64,000 nt of DNA from Tianweitania sediminis (lineage in GTDB: Bacteria; Pseudomonadota; Alphaproteobacteria; Rhizobiales; Rhizobiaceae): assembly GCF_017813335.1 (NCBI RefSeq), contig NZ_JAGIYY010000001.1:372001-436000 (forward strand). Reading direction: 5' to 3'. The notes below the pieces were generated by a model. That model searched no databases. It had not been told where the DNA came from and saw nothing but the letters and a program-made list of their open reading frames with translations. Shown one piece after another: positions 26,585-38,400 of this stretch. The number at the start of each line of letters is the position of its first letter. Within the stretch, counting starts at the first letter, position 1. The position numbers and the translations under genes are program-made.

Positions 26585-27691
26585 TTATTTCTGACGCGGC
26601 TCTTCCAAGCTTGAGCCCGGCACCGGCAGCTGGTTGCGGTGTTTCAAATGCACCGCTTCGGCAAGCGTACGGGCAACTTTGCGCACCTCGTGCTGGAAGG
26701 CATCATCTTCCTCGTATTCCACGTGGCTGGTGGCATAAGGCTTCCAGTAGCCAATATAGCGGTCGAGCGAACTGTCCGGTCCGGCTGCAACCATTTTGAT
26801 CGAGGTAAACCAGTCAACAAGCGAGCGTCGCACGTTCTCCGTGCCTTCGGCGTCGCCATGCACCACAACCGAAAACAAGCGACCCTCGAGGTGACGCGGG
26901 TAGTCCCAGCCATCCAGTTCCAGCGCCTTGGCTTCTTCCGCATGCTTGCCGTGGGTTGAAGTCGGGTCGGGGTTGCCGCCATCGGCGCAAACAAGGCGAT
27001 CCATCATGAGCTTCAACGGCGACGTTGCCTGATACCAGTGCACCGGCGTGATCACCATGACGCCATGGGCCCGAACCCACATCGGGTAAATGTCGTTCAT
27101 CCAGTCGTGTATCTGGCCGAGCGAGTTGTTCGGATAGCAGGAGCATGGCCAGTGGCAGAGTGGCGCTGCGGTTGAGAAACAGGCCTTGCAGGGATGGATG
27201 GTGCGCCCGAACTCGGAAACGGTGCGGGAAAGATCCAGCGTTTCGACAACGATCCCTTCTTCTGCGAACACTTGCAGCGCGATCTGATGCATGCGCCAGG
27301 TCTTCGACATTTCGCTCGGGCAGGTGTGTTCCGTGCGCGGCGACCCGTTGACGATCAGAACGCTTGGCGTCGATGCCGTTTCGTGCTGGTGCTGCGCGTG
27401 CCCGATCGCATCGCGGGCTGCAATCCACTGCACGGAAAGGTCATAGTCCGGATCCGTGTAGTCGGAGCCGGCCTTCTGTGTGATCGGACTTTTGCGCTGG
27501 TCCTTGTAGGCGTCCCAGGCGACCTGCGTAATCTGCTCGATGTGATCGCGCAGCGGGTCGAAGGCTGGATCAAAGAAGTGCTCGCGATAGCGCTCCTTGA
27601 ACACCGTTTCCGGCAAGCGGGGGCTTGGCATCCCTTCACGAATGGTAGGGACGGGGCGGGAGCCGGAAAACGGCAGCTTCGAGTTCGGCAT
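26585..27691 (-). CDS. Flavodoxin-fold NAD(P)H-dependent oxidoreductase
   Basis: 368 residues. A ~105-residue N-terminal extension rich in aromatic and charged residues precedes an NADPH-dependent FMN reductase-like domain beginning VLIVNGSPRTEHTCPSEMSK (FMN phosphate loop); PVHWYQATSPLKLMMDRL is the second flavin contact. Several cysteines (CKACFSTAAPLCHWPCSCY) sit in the insert seen in multimeric flavodoxin WrbA-like proteins and might bind metal. Substrate unknown. It is transcribed away from the Ku gene, and no partner gene is adjacent. Confidence 0.8.
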   Translation of the reverse strand: MPNSKLPFSGSRPVPTIREGMPSPRLPETVFKERYREHFFDPAFDPLRDHIEQITQVAWDAYKDQRKSPITQKAGSDYTDPDYDLSVQWIAARDAIGHAQHQHETASTPSVLIVNGSPRTEHTCPSEMSKTWRMHQIALQVFAEEGIVVETLDLSRTVSEFGRTIHPCKACFSTAAPLCHWPCSCYPNNSLGQIHDWMNDIYPMWVRAHGVMVITPVHWYQATSPLKLMMDRLVCADGGNPDPTSTHGKHAEEAKALELDGWDYPRHLEGRLFSVVVHGDAEGTENVRRSLVDWFTSIKMVAAGPDSSLDRYIGYWKPYATSHVEYEEDDAFQHEVRKVARTLAEAVHLKHRNQLPVPGSSLEEPRQK

Positions 27692-27814
27692 GCAAAATCC
27701 TTCTTTGTATCTTCGCGTAGAAACGGATCAAATCCCTCCGCAGTTGCGCCTTCATCTTTCCAGGCGGCGCGGAGCCGCTACCTTCTTCCACAACAAGAGA
27801 TCGAGAAGCACAGC

Positions 27815-28636
27815 ATGGCCCCGCGTTCGTTCTGGAAAGGCTATCTCAAACTGTCCCTGGTGACGTGCCCCGTCGCCATGACACCGGCGACCACCGAAAA
27901 CGCCAAGGTGCGGTTCCACACGCTGAACCGCACAACGGGCAACCGCGTGGTCAGCCAGTATGTGGATTCGGTCACCGGCAAGGCGGTGTCGGATAAGGAC
28001 GAGGTGAAGGGCTATCCGCGTGGCGAGGACGAATATGTGATGCTCGAGGACGAGGAGGTGGAGGCCGTGGCTCTCGACACCACCCGCACAATCGACATCG
28101 AGATGTTTGTGCCAAAGGATACGATTGGCCTGATCTACTACGACAAGCCGCATTTCCTCGTGCCCGACGATGAAGTTGCGGAAGAAGCCTATTCGGTGAT
28201 CCGCGACGCGATGGCCGAAACGGGCAAGGTCGGCATTTCGCGCCTCGTGATGTACCGCCGGGAACGCGCCGTTCTGCTGGAAGCGCGCGACAAGGGCATC
28301 ATCCTTTGGACGTTGCATTATGGCGACGAGGTGCGCGACGAGGCCGCTTACTTCGAAAAGATCGGAAACGCCAAAGTCGACTCCAAGGAGTTGACGATGC
28401 TGAAGAAGGTCATCGAGGAGAAAACGGCTGAATGGAACCCGAAGCTCACAGAGGATCCCGTTCAGGACCGGCTTCTCGAAATCATCGAGGCCAAAAAGAA
28501 GGGGCGTAAAGCCAAGCCAAAGAAGAAGGCCGGCGCGCCAGAGGAGAAAGGCGGCTCCAACGTCATTTCCATCATGGATGCGCTGAAAAAGAGCCTCGAA
28601 AGCGAAGGCGGCGGCAGCAAGAAGACCAGCAAGTAG
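27815..28636 (+). CDS. ku: Ku, non-homologous end-joining DNA end-binding protein (copy 1)
   Basis: 273 residues from the ATG at 27815, matching the usual MAPRSFWKGYLKLSLVTCPV start. The Ku core (FHTLNRTTGNRV, FVPKDTIGLIYYDKPHFLVP, LVMYRRERAVLLEARDKGI) is complete and a lysine-rich tail (KKKGRKAKPKKKA) then an ISIMDALKKSL helix follow. Bacterial Ku forms a homodimeric ring on DNA ends and recruits LigD. It converges on ligD with only 3 bases between stops. Confidence 0.93.
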   Translation: MAPRSFWKGYLKLSLVTCPVAMTPATTENAKVRFHTLNRTTGNRVVSQYVDSVTGKAVSDKDEVKGYPRGEDEYVMLEDEEVEAVALDTTRTIDIEMFVPKDTIGLIYYDKPHFLVPDDEVAEEAYSVIRDAMAETGKVGISRLVMYRRERAVLLEARDKGIILWTLHYGDEVRDEAAYFEKIGNAKVDSKELTMLKKVIEEKTAEWNPKLTEDPVQDRLLEIIEAKKKGRKAKPKKKAGAPEEKGGSNVISIMDALKKSLESEGGGSKKTSK

Positions 28637-28639
28637 CCG

Positions 28640-31222
28640 TCAGCGCCGCTTGCTCGGCAATTTGGGAAGGAGTTGCGCTGCCTTGCGGAAATCCGCCCAG
28701 GGATCGCTCCCGCGGTTGGCAACGTGCGCCGGCGCATTCTCAACCGTGAAGCCATCCGGCCGGATGTTCGGGCCAAGCTCGTCCCAGGCAACAGGCATAG
28801 AAACCGCTGCTCCCTTTCGCGCCCGGCTCGAATAAGCAGCCACGGCCGTCGCGTTGCGACCGTTGCGCAGGTAGTCCACCAGGATCTTGTTCTTGCGCTT
28901 CGACTTGGTGATCACCGAAACGAACTCGTCCGGACTGTCGGCGGCCATCGACTCGGCTATCTGCTTCGTGAAGGCCTTTGTCGTATCCCAATCCGCCTTC
29001 GGCTTCAGGGGCGACACGACATGCAAGCCCTTGCCGCCGGACGTCTTTACAAAAGCCGCCAAGCCCAAGTCTTCGAAGCGCGCCTTGATTTCGCGCGCCG
29101 CGTCGCAGATGCGCTCCCATGAAACACCCTCGCCCGGATCAAGGTCCATGATGATCGTGTCCGGCTGTTCCAGCTTCTTGATCGTCGAACCCCAGGGATG
29201 CAACTCGAGCGCGCCGGCCTGAACCAGACCGATCAGTCCCTCCAGAGCTGAGATCATGACGAGCGGTTCTTCGCTCGCGTCGTCTTGCGGATCCTTGAAC
29301 AGCTTGATTGCTTTGTTGGCGCCTCGCCAAACGTGCTTTTGAAAAAAGCATTGGCCGTTGATCCCGTCCGGGCAGCGCAGCAGGGCGAGAGGTCGGTCGA
29401 CCACGAAGGGCGCCATTGCCTCCCAGACCTCGGCATAATAGTTGGCAAGACCCTGCTTCGTGACGCCATCATCCGGCCAGTACAGGCGGTCGGGATGCGT
29501 GAGCTTCACACTCGACGGCAGCTCGGGCGTCGTGCGGGTTGCGACAGGTGCGGTCACAGCAGCAGCATCCTCCCTGACGACCTCTGTGGCGGGCTTGTCT
29601 TCGCGAAGGCCGCGAAAGGAAGCATGACGCAGATGCCCGTCTCCCGTCCAGCCGCGAAACTCGATTTCTGCAACCATCACCGGCTCCAGGAACACCACGT
29701 CCTTTCGCTCGGCAGCTGCGAGTTTGCCGGCAAACGAACTTGTCTTGCGCTGAAGTGGCTGGAGCCTCTTGTAAAGTTCAGCCGCAGTCTCGCGGGAATA
29801 GCCGGTGCCCACGCGGCCGATATGCTGAAGGTCACCGTTGTCGTAGACGCCCATGACCAGCGAGCCGATCAGGCGCTTGTCCACGGTTGACGGCACGTAG
29901 CCGGCGATTACCGCCTCCTGTCGGCTTGAGCATTTTGCCTTGACCCAGCTTTTCGATCGGCCGACGGGATAAGGATCGTCGGCCAGCTTGGAGATGATCC
30001 CCTCGAGATTGAGCTTGCAGGCATGCGCCTTCACAACCTCGCCGTCTTCGGTGAAGTGGCTGGAATAGCGCAGCGGGTCACCTGCGGAGGCGAGGATCTC
30101 TTCCAACGCGGCCTTGCGGTCGAGCAACTTGGCTTTGCTGAGGTCCTGCCCATCAAGATGCATGAGGTCGAAGGCATAATAGATGAAACGATCCCTGCGG
30201 CCGGCGCTGAGATCAGCTTGCAGCGCGGAAAAGTCGGAAGCCCCGCTCGCGCCTTCGACGACCAGTTCGCCATCGATCAGGGCACTCTGAACGTGAAGCG
30301 CCGCCAGGGCAGCGACAACGGGATCACCGAACTTTTCGGTCCAGTCGAGACCGGTCCGGGTCAGAAGTTGCACCTTGCCCTTATCGATCCGGGCTTGGAG
30401 GCGATAACCATCGAACTTGATCTCATGCACCCAGCGCCCCCCCGCCGGTGCTTTGGTGACTAGGCTTGCCAATCCGGGCTGGAGGAACTCAGGAAGAGCG
30501 CCCTTCTCCGCCGCCGGAACCTTCCGGATGCCTGTCTGCTTCGCTTCAACAGGTGACGCGTTCTTTGCGGCCGCGCGCGGCTTGCTTGGCTGCTTCTCTG
30601 CGGTCTTGCGCGGCGTCTTGATCTTCCCGGTCTTGGATGACCAGCCCGGCGCTTCTCCAGCAATCTCGTCCAGGTCGCGTCCGGTCTTCACGGATTCTGG
30701 CCGCTCCTGTAGGATGTCGCCTTCGTCGAGCGGACGCGCTTCGCCGTCATGCGCCTTGATCAGGAGCCAGTTGTCGCGCTTTTCGCCACGCCGACGCGGC
30801 ATGCGTACCAGATGCCAGCGGCCTTGGAGCTTTTCACCGTCGAGCTCGAACTCCAGATGCCCTTTTGCCAGTCCCTTGTGGGCGTCGTGTACCGGCGACC
30901 AGGTGCCGCGGTCCCACAGCAACACAGTGCCGCCGCCATACTCCCCCTTGGGGATGGTCCCTTCGAAGTCGCCGTAGTCCAGCGGATGATCTTCGGTCTG
31001 GACAGCCAGCCGCTTTTCATCGGTGTCGAGGCTTGGGCCGCGCGTGACAGCCCAGCTCTTCAAGACCCCGTCGAGTTCGAGCCGCAGGTCGTAATGGAGG
31101 CGGGTCGCATCATGCTTCTGGATGCAGAAGCTGTTTGCTGTCAACTTTGCCTTTGAGACCCGCCCGCGCGGTTCGGCGGTTCGCGTGAAGTCACGCTTTC
31201 GCTTGTATTCTTCGAGTGCCAC
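28640..31222 (-). CDS. ligD: Multifunctional DNA ligase D (phosphoesterase-ligase-polymerase)
   Basis: 860 residues in the order PE-LIG-POL. PE domain ~residues 30-150 (HDATRLHYDLRLELDG, GDFEGTIPKGEYGGGTV); ligase domain ~245-545 with adenylated Lys269 in WVHEIKFDGYRL; polymerase/primase domain ~580-850 with the metal site DLDPGEG. It resects, fills and seals double-strand breaks held by Ku. GTG start, 2 bases after the upstream ku stop, so ku (copy 2) and ligD form an operon. Full length for the rhizobial form. Confidence 0.95.
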   Translation of the reverse strand: MALEEYKRKRDFTRTAEPRGRVSKAKLTANSFCIQKHDATRLHYDLRLELDGVLKSWAVTRGPSLDTDEKRLAVQTEDHPLDYGDFEGTIPKGEYGGGTVLLWDRGTWSPVHDAHKGLAKGHLEFELDGEKLQGRWHLVRMPRRRGEKRDNWLLIKAHDGEARPLDEGDILQERPESVKTGRDLDEIAGEAPGWSSKTGKIKTPRKTAEKQPSKPRAAAKNASPVEAKQTGIRKVPAAEKGALPEFLQPGLASLVTKAPAGGRWVHEIKFDGYRLQARIDKGKVQLLTRTGLDWTEKFGDPVVAALAALHVQSALIDGELVVEGASGASDFSALQADLSAGRRDRFIYYAFDLMHLDGQDLSKAKLLDRKAALEEILASAGDPLRYSSHFTEDGEVVKAHACKLNLEGIISKLADDPYPVGRSKSWVKAKCSSRQEAVIAGYVPSTVDKRLIGSLVMGVYDNGDLQHIGRVGTGYSRETAAELYKRLQPLQRKTSSFAGKLAAAERKDVVFLEPVMVAEIEFRGWTGDGHLRHASFRGLREDKPATEVVREDAAAVTAPVATRTTPELPSSVKLTHPDRLYWPDDGVTKQGLANYYAEVWEAMAPFVVDRPLALLRCPDGINGQCFFQKHVWRGANKAIKLFKDPQDDASEEPLVMISALEGLIGLVQAGALELHPWGSTIKKLEQPDTIIMDLDPGEGVSWERICDAAREIKARFEDLGLAAFVKTSGGKGLHVVSPLKPKADWDTTKAFTKQIAESMAADSPDEFVSVITKSKRKNKILVDYLRNGRNATAVAAYSSRARKGAAVSMPVAWDELGPNIRPDGFTVENAPAHVANRGSDPWADFRKAAQLLPKLPSKRR

Positions 31223-31224
31223 GA

Positions 31225-32100
31225 TCAGGACGCCTTACGCTGCGGCTCAGCCTTGGCTCGCTGCCCTTTCGCCGCTGCGACCTTCTTGCCGCGTGCGGGC
31301 TTTGCAGCGGGCTTGGGCCCCTTGCCGCTTGCTTCGGCACTGCGACGGAGCGCATCCATAAGGTCGATGACCTTTGCGGGTGCCTTGGGCTTCTCGATCT
31401 TGATTTCGCGACCTTCGGCCTTCGCCTTCACCAGCTCCGCCAGGGCGCTTTCGTAGCGGTCGTCGAAGCTCTTGGGGTCGAACTGCCCACTCTTGGTGTT
31501 GATGATATGCTTGGCGAGTTCGAGCATCTCGCCCTCGATCCGCATCTCCGGGATGTCGGCGAAGGCTTCCTCGGCAGAGCGCACCTCGTAGTCGAAGTTC
31601 AGCGTGTTGGCGATCAGACCGTCACCTTGCGCGCGGATCAGGATGTTCCGGACGCGGCGAAACAACACCGTTTGGGCGAAGGCCGCAGACTTCGACTTCG
31701 CCAACCCGTCGCGGATCAGGGCAAACGCCTCCTGTGCACTCTTGTCCGCGGGAGCAAGGTAATAGGGTCGATCGAGAAAGGTGTCGTCGATCTCGTCGCA
31801 AGGCACGAAGGCTTCCACCGCAAGGGTCTTGTCGCTTTCAGGCACCGCGCTTGCGACCTCGTCGGGCTCGAGCGTGATGTAGTCGCCTTGGCCAACCTCG
31901 TAGCCCTTGATCTGGTCGTCCTTTTCCACCGGCTTGCCGGTTTCGGCGTCCACAAAGGCGCGGCTGACGCGGTGGCCCGTTTTGCGGTTCAGCGTGTGAA
32001 AAGCAATGCGCTCGGATGTCGAGACGGCGGTGTAGAGCGCCACCGGACAGGACAATGCGCCGACCTTGAGAAAGCCCTTCCAGTTCGCCCGTGGTGCCAC
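31225..32100 (-). CDS. ku: Ku, non-homologous end-joining DNA end-binding protein (copy 2)
   Basis: 291 residues. I choose the GTG at 32100 (reads MAPRANWKGFL) over the GTG nine bases upstream, because AGGAG at 32109-32113 is spaced eight bases from it. Core motifs: FHTLNRKTGHRVSRAF, FVPCDEIDDTFLDRPYYLAP, VLFRRVRNILIRAQGDGLI. The tail is long and alanine/lysine-rich (KPAAKPARGKKVAAAKG). It differs enough from copy 1 that the two are old paralogues. Sits directly upstream of ligD. Confidence 0.92.
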   Translation of the reverse strand: MAPRANWKGFLKVGALSCPVALYTAVSTSERIAFHTLNRKTGHRVSRAFVDAETGKPVEKDDQIKGYEVGQGDYITLEPDEVASAVPESDKTLAVEAFVPCDEIDDTFLDRPYYLAPADKSAQEAFALIRDGLAKSKSAAFAQTVLFRRVRNILIRAQGDGLIANTLNFDYEVRSAEEAFADIPEMRIEGEMLELAKHIINTKSGQFDPKSFDDRYESALAELVKAKAEGREIKIEKPKAPAKVIDLMDALRRSAEASGKGPKPAAKPARGKKVAAAKGQRAKAEPQRKAS

Positions 32101-32170
32101 AATAAACACTCCTGCACTCCCTTATAGAAAGACGCAGAAGTTGAATCGTTCCAAGGCTTTGCGGCAGTGC

Positions 32171-32713
32171 CTAGAATCTTTTGCTGAGGTAGGGTGAATC
32201 CTTGATGCCAAAACGCCAGGGGTGATCGGCCGCCTTGGTGATCCCGATCCGCGGTCCGGCCACGACAGCCCCGCTTGGGGGGTAGTGACGCAGATTGAAG
32301 GGCGCCGCATCTAGCATCGTGCCATCCAGCGACCGATCGATGTCCAGGCTTTGGCACAGCTTGCCTGGGCCGGAGCACAGCAGGCGCTTGGACTCCAGCC
32401 CCCGCCGCGCGCGCATGGCTTCCAGCCCGAGGGTCGGCTCCAGCGCCCGGATCAGCACCGCGCTGCCAGGCAGGCAGGTGATGTTGAAGCACCAGTGAAT
32501 GCCATAGGAGCGGTAAACATAGGCCGTGCCTGGTGCACCAAACATCGCCCGGTTGCGCTGCGTTTCTCCGCGAAACGAGTGCGAGGCCGGATCGTCCGGC
32601 TCATAGGCCTCTGTTTCGACGATGATCCCGCCTGTTTCACCGACGGCGAGAACGCAGCCAAGAAGATCCGGCGCCACCGCAACGGCCGGACGCGCGAAGA
32701 AGTCGAGCTTCAT
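32171..32713 (-). CDS. mpg: DNA-3-methyladenine glycosylase (AAG/MPG family)
   Basis: 180 residues. Family signatures: IIVETEAYEPDDPASHSF with the catalytic glutamate, GTAYVYRSYGIHWCFNI forming the base-recognition pocket, and LCSGPGKLCQSLDI. It excises 3-methyladenine, hypoxanthine and ethenoadenine. Slightly shorter than the human enzyme, as usual in bacteria. It lies upstream of and in line with ku-ligD (70-base gap), so a repair gene group is likely; gyrB ends 27 bases upstream. Confidence 0.9.
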   Translation of the reverse strand: MKLDFFARPAVAVAPDLLGCVLAVGETGGIIVETEAYEPDDPASHSFRGETQRNRAMFGAPGTAYVYRSYGIHWCFNITCLPGSAVLIRALEPTLGLEAMRARRGLESKRLLCSGPGKLCQSLDIDRSLDGTMLDAAPFNLRHYPPSGAVVAGPRIGITKAADHPWRFGIKDSPYLSKRF

Positions 32714-32740
32714 GATCGACTCGTCACCACGCCTGCCCGA

Positions 32741-35257
<2,517 letters not shown>

Positions 35258-35428
35258 TCAATATAGTCATTTTCCTCGCCTTTTCCAATCGGACGAGCAC
35301 TTTCGCACAGGAGGCTCATCGAGGAAGAAGCGTCCCGCAGACACGCTCCGGAACGACCTGCCGAACGGAGCGTTGCACTTCCTGGCGGCTTGCAACTGAC
35401 GGCTCGATCGAGAACTCCGCATAACCCT

Positions 35429-37324
35429 ATGGAAACCCCTACCACCGCTCCTCATCTCGAGGGCAAGCAGCCTCTTCCCCGCCACAGCATGATGCGTGAC
35501 GTCATCCAGCGCTTTGACTGGATGGGAACCTCGCTCGGTCCGCTTGCGGACTGGCCAGGGCCGATCGCTGTCTGCTTGCGCTTGATGCTGGCCTCCTCGC
35601 GGCCCATGGCCATGCTGCTGGGGGAACAAGGCGTCCTGCTGTTCAACGATGGCTATGCAGAATTCGCCGGACCGCGTCACACCGACCTCATCGGCAAGCC
35701 GGTCGCTGACGCCTGGCCTGAAGTAGCGGACTTCAACCGCAGCAATGTCGACCGGCTGATGCAGGGCGAGACCTTCCGGTTTCACAACCTCGAGCTTTCC
35801 CTGGACCGGACGGGGTCGCTGGAAACCTTCTGGTTCGACCTCGACTACATCCCGATCCTCGACGCGCAGGACCGGCCGCTTGGCGGACTTGCGCTTGTGA
35901 CAGACGTGACGGAGCAGGTAATTGCCGCGCGCGGCCTGAAGCAAAGCCAGGAAAAACTTTCCTTTGCGCTGGACGCAGCTGGCATCGTCGGCACCTGGGA
36001 TTGGGACATCGAACGCGACATCGTGGTCGCCGATCGACATTTCGCGGGGCTTTACGGGGTAGACCCGGCGGAAGCGGCGAGCGGCACGCCTATCGGCAAG
36101 TTCCTCACAGGCGTTCATCCGGCTGACCAGCCTCACCTGCAACAGAAAATCGAGCAGGCGATCGCCCAGCTGGATGTCTTTCGCACCGAATACCGCGTGC
36201 GCGACCGCGACGGCGGCGAGCGCTGGGTGCTTGCGGTTGGCCGCGCCTTTCCCGGCGCTGATGGCAAAGCGCAACGCCTGCCCGGCCTCACAGTCGACAT
36301 CACAGAGCGCAAGGCGATCGAAACTGCGCTGGCCGATAGCGAAGCACGCTTTCGCGCCATTGCCGACACCATGCCGCAGATGGTGTGGTCAACTTTGCCC
36401 GACGGCTACCACGATTACTACAACGCGCGCTGGTATGAGTTCACGGGCGTTCCGGTGGGATCCACCGATGGGCCAGCCTGGAATGGGATGTTCCATCCCG
36501 AGGACCAGGAGCGCGCCTGGGCGACCTGGCGCGACAGCCTCGAAACGGGCGAAATCTACGAGATTGAATATCGCCTCCGGCACCATAGCGGCCAATATCG
36601 CTGGACCCTCGGCAGGGCGCTGCCGGTTCGCGACACTTCGGGCGAGATCGTGCGCTGGTTCGGCACCTGCACCGACATTCACGAAAGCAAGCTTGCGGCG
36701 GTTGAACGCGAGGTGGTGGCTCAGGAACTCAGCCACCGCATCAAGAACATCTTCTCGGTTCTAACCGGCCTCGTTTCGCTGTCGGGACGACAATATCCGG
36801 AACTCGCGCCGGTGGTGGGCGAGTTGCGCCAGCGCATTGCCGCACTGGGTCGTGCCCATGATTTCGTCCGCCCGCACAGCGATTTGTCTCGGCCAATCGC
36901 AGTGGACACCACAATTCACGCGTTGATCCGGGAACTGTTGTCGCCGTTTGCGGAAGAAGGGCAACGCCTGTTCTTCCGGGGGCAGGATATTCGGATCGAC
37001 GATCGAGCAGCCACCCCGCTCGCGCTGCTGTTTCACGAGCTCGCCACCAATGCCGCGAAATACGGTGCGCTTTCCAACGAGACGGGACGCGTTGAAGTGG
37101 AAAGCGCGATTGTGAACGACACGCTTGAGCTGGTTTGGCGCGAAAGCGGCGGCCCGCGCGGATCTGGTCGACATCCCGAAGATGGCTTCGGCTCCAAGCT
37201 GATCAAGCTCAGTGCCGAAGCGCAGATGGGTGGCAGCGTTTCACGCCGGTTCACCGACCAGGGCCTGGTGCTGAACCTTTCGCTTCCGATCCAGAGCCTC
37301 ACTCGGACCGCGCAACACGCCTGA
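35429..37324 (+). CDS. PAS-domain sensor histidine kinase of the HWE family
   Basis: 631 residues from ATG 35429; a TTG at 35390 is an alternative start. Three PAS-like domains (~40-170, ~180-295, ~305-425) are followed by an HWE kinase: phospho-accepting His436 in ELSHRIKNIFSVLTGL, N box HELATNAAKYGALSNE, and WRESGGP, which together define the HWE type. No membrane span, so a soluble sensor. HWE kinases in this order often act in light, general stress or chemotaxis-like pathways; no response regulator is encoded nearby, so its output is unknown. Confidence 0.88.
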   Translation: METPTTAPHLEGKQPLPRHSMMRDVIQRFDWMGTSLGPLADWPGPIAVCLRLMLASSRPMAMLLGEQGVLLFNDGYAEFAGPRHTDLIGKPVADAWPEVADFNRSNVDRLMQGETFRFHNLELSLDRTGSLETFWFDLDYIPILDAQDRPLGGLALVTDVTEQVIAARGLKQSQEKLSFALDAAGIVGTWDWDIERDIVVADRHFAGLYGVDPAEAASGTPIGKFLTGVHPADQPHLQQKIEQAIAQLDVFRTEYRVRDRDGGERWVLAVGRAFPGADGKAQRLPGLTVDITERKAIETALADSEARFRAIADTMPQMVWSTLPDGYHDYYNARWYEFTGVPVGSTDGPAWNGMFHPEDQERAWATWRDSLETGEIYEIEYRLRHHSGQYRWTLGRALPVRDTSGEIVRWFGTCTDIHESKLAAVEREVVAQELSHRIKNIFSVLTGLVSLSGRQYPELAPVVGELRQRIAALGRAHDFVRPHSDLSRPIAVDTTIHALIRELLSPFAEEGQRLFFRGQDIRIDDRAATPLALLFHELATNAAKYGALSNETGRVEVESAIVNDTLELVWRESGGPRGSGRHPEDGFGSKLIKLSAEAQMGGSVSRRFTDQGLVLNLSLPIQSLTRTAQHA

Positions 37325-37336
37325 GCTGCGGCTCAG

Positions 37337-38365
37337 CTAAAGTTCAGCGGAACGGGCCCAGAGATTGACCCCCGCATCCTTGGCATAGCGGTCGATCTCG
37401 GCGAGTTCATCGGCCGTGAAGTCAAGCTTCGCGAGCGCGCCGACGCAGTCTTCCACCTGGCTTGGCCGGCTGGCGCCGATCAGCGCCGAGGTGACGCGCC
37501 CGCCACGCAGAACCCAGGCGATCGCCATCTGCGCCAGGCTCTGGCCACGCCGCTCGGCGATCCCGTTCAGGGCACGAATGTTGGCGAGGTTCTCATCGCT
37601 GAGGGTTTGCGGGTTGAGTGACTTTCCTTCCGCCGCGCGGCCGACATCCGTGCGGCCCCCAAGGTATTTGTTCGTCAGGAGACCCTGTGCCAGGGGGGTA
37701 AACACGATGGAGCCAACCCCGAGGTCGTCCAGAGTATCAAGAAGGCCGTCTTCTTCCACCCACCGGTTGAGCATGGAATAGCTCGGCTGGTGGATGAGGC
37801 ACGGCGTGCCGAGTTCCTCCAAGATCGCGACTGCTTCGCGTGTGCGGCGCGAATTATAGGACGAGATACCGGCATATAGCGCCTTGCCTGAGCGAACCGC
37901 CTGGTCGAGCGCCATCATGGTTTCTTCCAACGGCGTGTCCGGGTCGAAGCGGTGCGAATAAAAGATGTCGACGTAATCGAGCCCCATCCGCTTCAAGCTC
38001 TGGTCGAGGCTTGCCAGAAGGTATTTGCGGCTGCCCCAAGCGCCATAGGGACCGGGCCACATATCGTAGCCTGCCTTGGTGGAGATGATCAGCTCGTCGC
38101 GATGACGGGCAAAGTCCGTGCGCAGGATTTCCCCGAATGCCGTTTCCGCCGAACCGGCAGGCGGGCCGTAATTGTTGGCAAGATCGAAGTGCGTGATGCC
38201 CAGATCGAACGCGGTGCGGCAAATCTCGCGCTTGGTCGCATGCGGCTTGTCTTCGCCGAAATTGTGCCAAAGGCCGAGCGAAACGGCAGGCAACTTAAGG
38301 CCCGAGCGGCCACACCGGTTGTAGATCATGCTGTCGTAGCGCGAGGAAGCCGGCTGGTAAGTCAT
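37337..38365 (-). CDS. mgrA: Aldo/keto reductase, L-glyceraldehyde 3-phosphate reductase type
   Basis: 342 residues with the AKR tetrad visible: D and Y in FDLANNYGPPAGSAE, K in STKAGYDMWPGPYG and H in YSHRFDPDTP. The NNYGPPAGSAE and MWPGPYGAWGSRKY segments are typical of the YghZ/AKR14 group, which reduces L-glyceraldehyde 3-phosphate and methylglyoxal with NADPH. It follows gnd by 35 bases on the same strand; NADPH made by 6-phosphogluconate dehydrogenase could support it. Confidence 0.85.
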   Translation of the reverse strand: MTYQPASSRYDSMIYNRCGRSGLKLPAVSLGLWHNFGEDKPHATKREICRTAFDLGITHFDLANNYGPPAGSAETAFGEILRTDFARHRDELIISTKAGYDMWPGPYGAWGSRKYLLASLDQSLKRMGLDYVDIFYSHRFDPDTPLEETMMALDQAVRSGKALYAGISSYNSRRTREAVAILEELGTPCLIHQPSYSMLNRWVEEDGLLDTLDDLGVGSIVFTPLAQGLLTNKYLGGRTDVGRAAEGKSLNPQTLSDENLANIRALNGIAERRGQSLAQMAIAWVLRGGRVTSALIGASRPSQVEDCVGALAKLDFTADELAEIDRYAKDAGVNLWARSAEL

Positions 38366-38400
38366 TGCGTGTGATCCAACTGTCTTGACGCTGACCTGGG

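Noticed and set aside
31225-32109. Earlier GTG start for ku copy 2
   Set aside because: The ribosome binding site AGGAG overlaps the first GTG itself, so only the GTG at 32100 has usable spacing.
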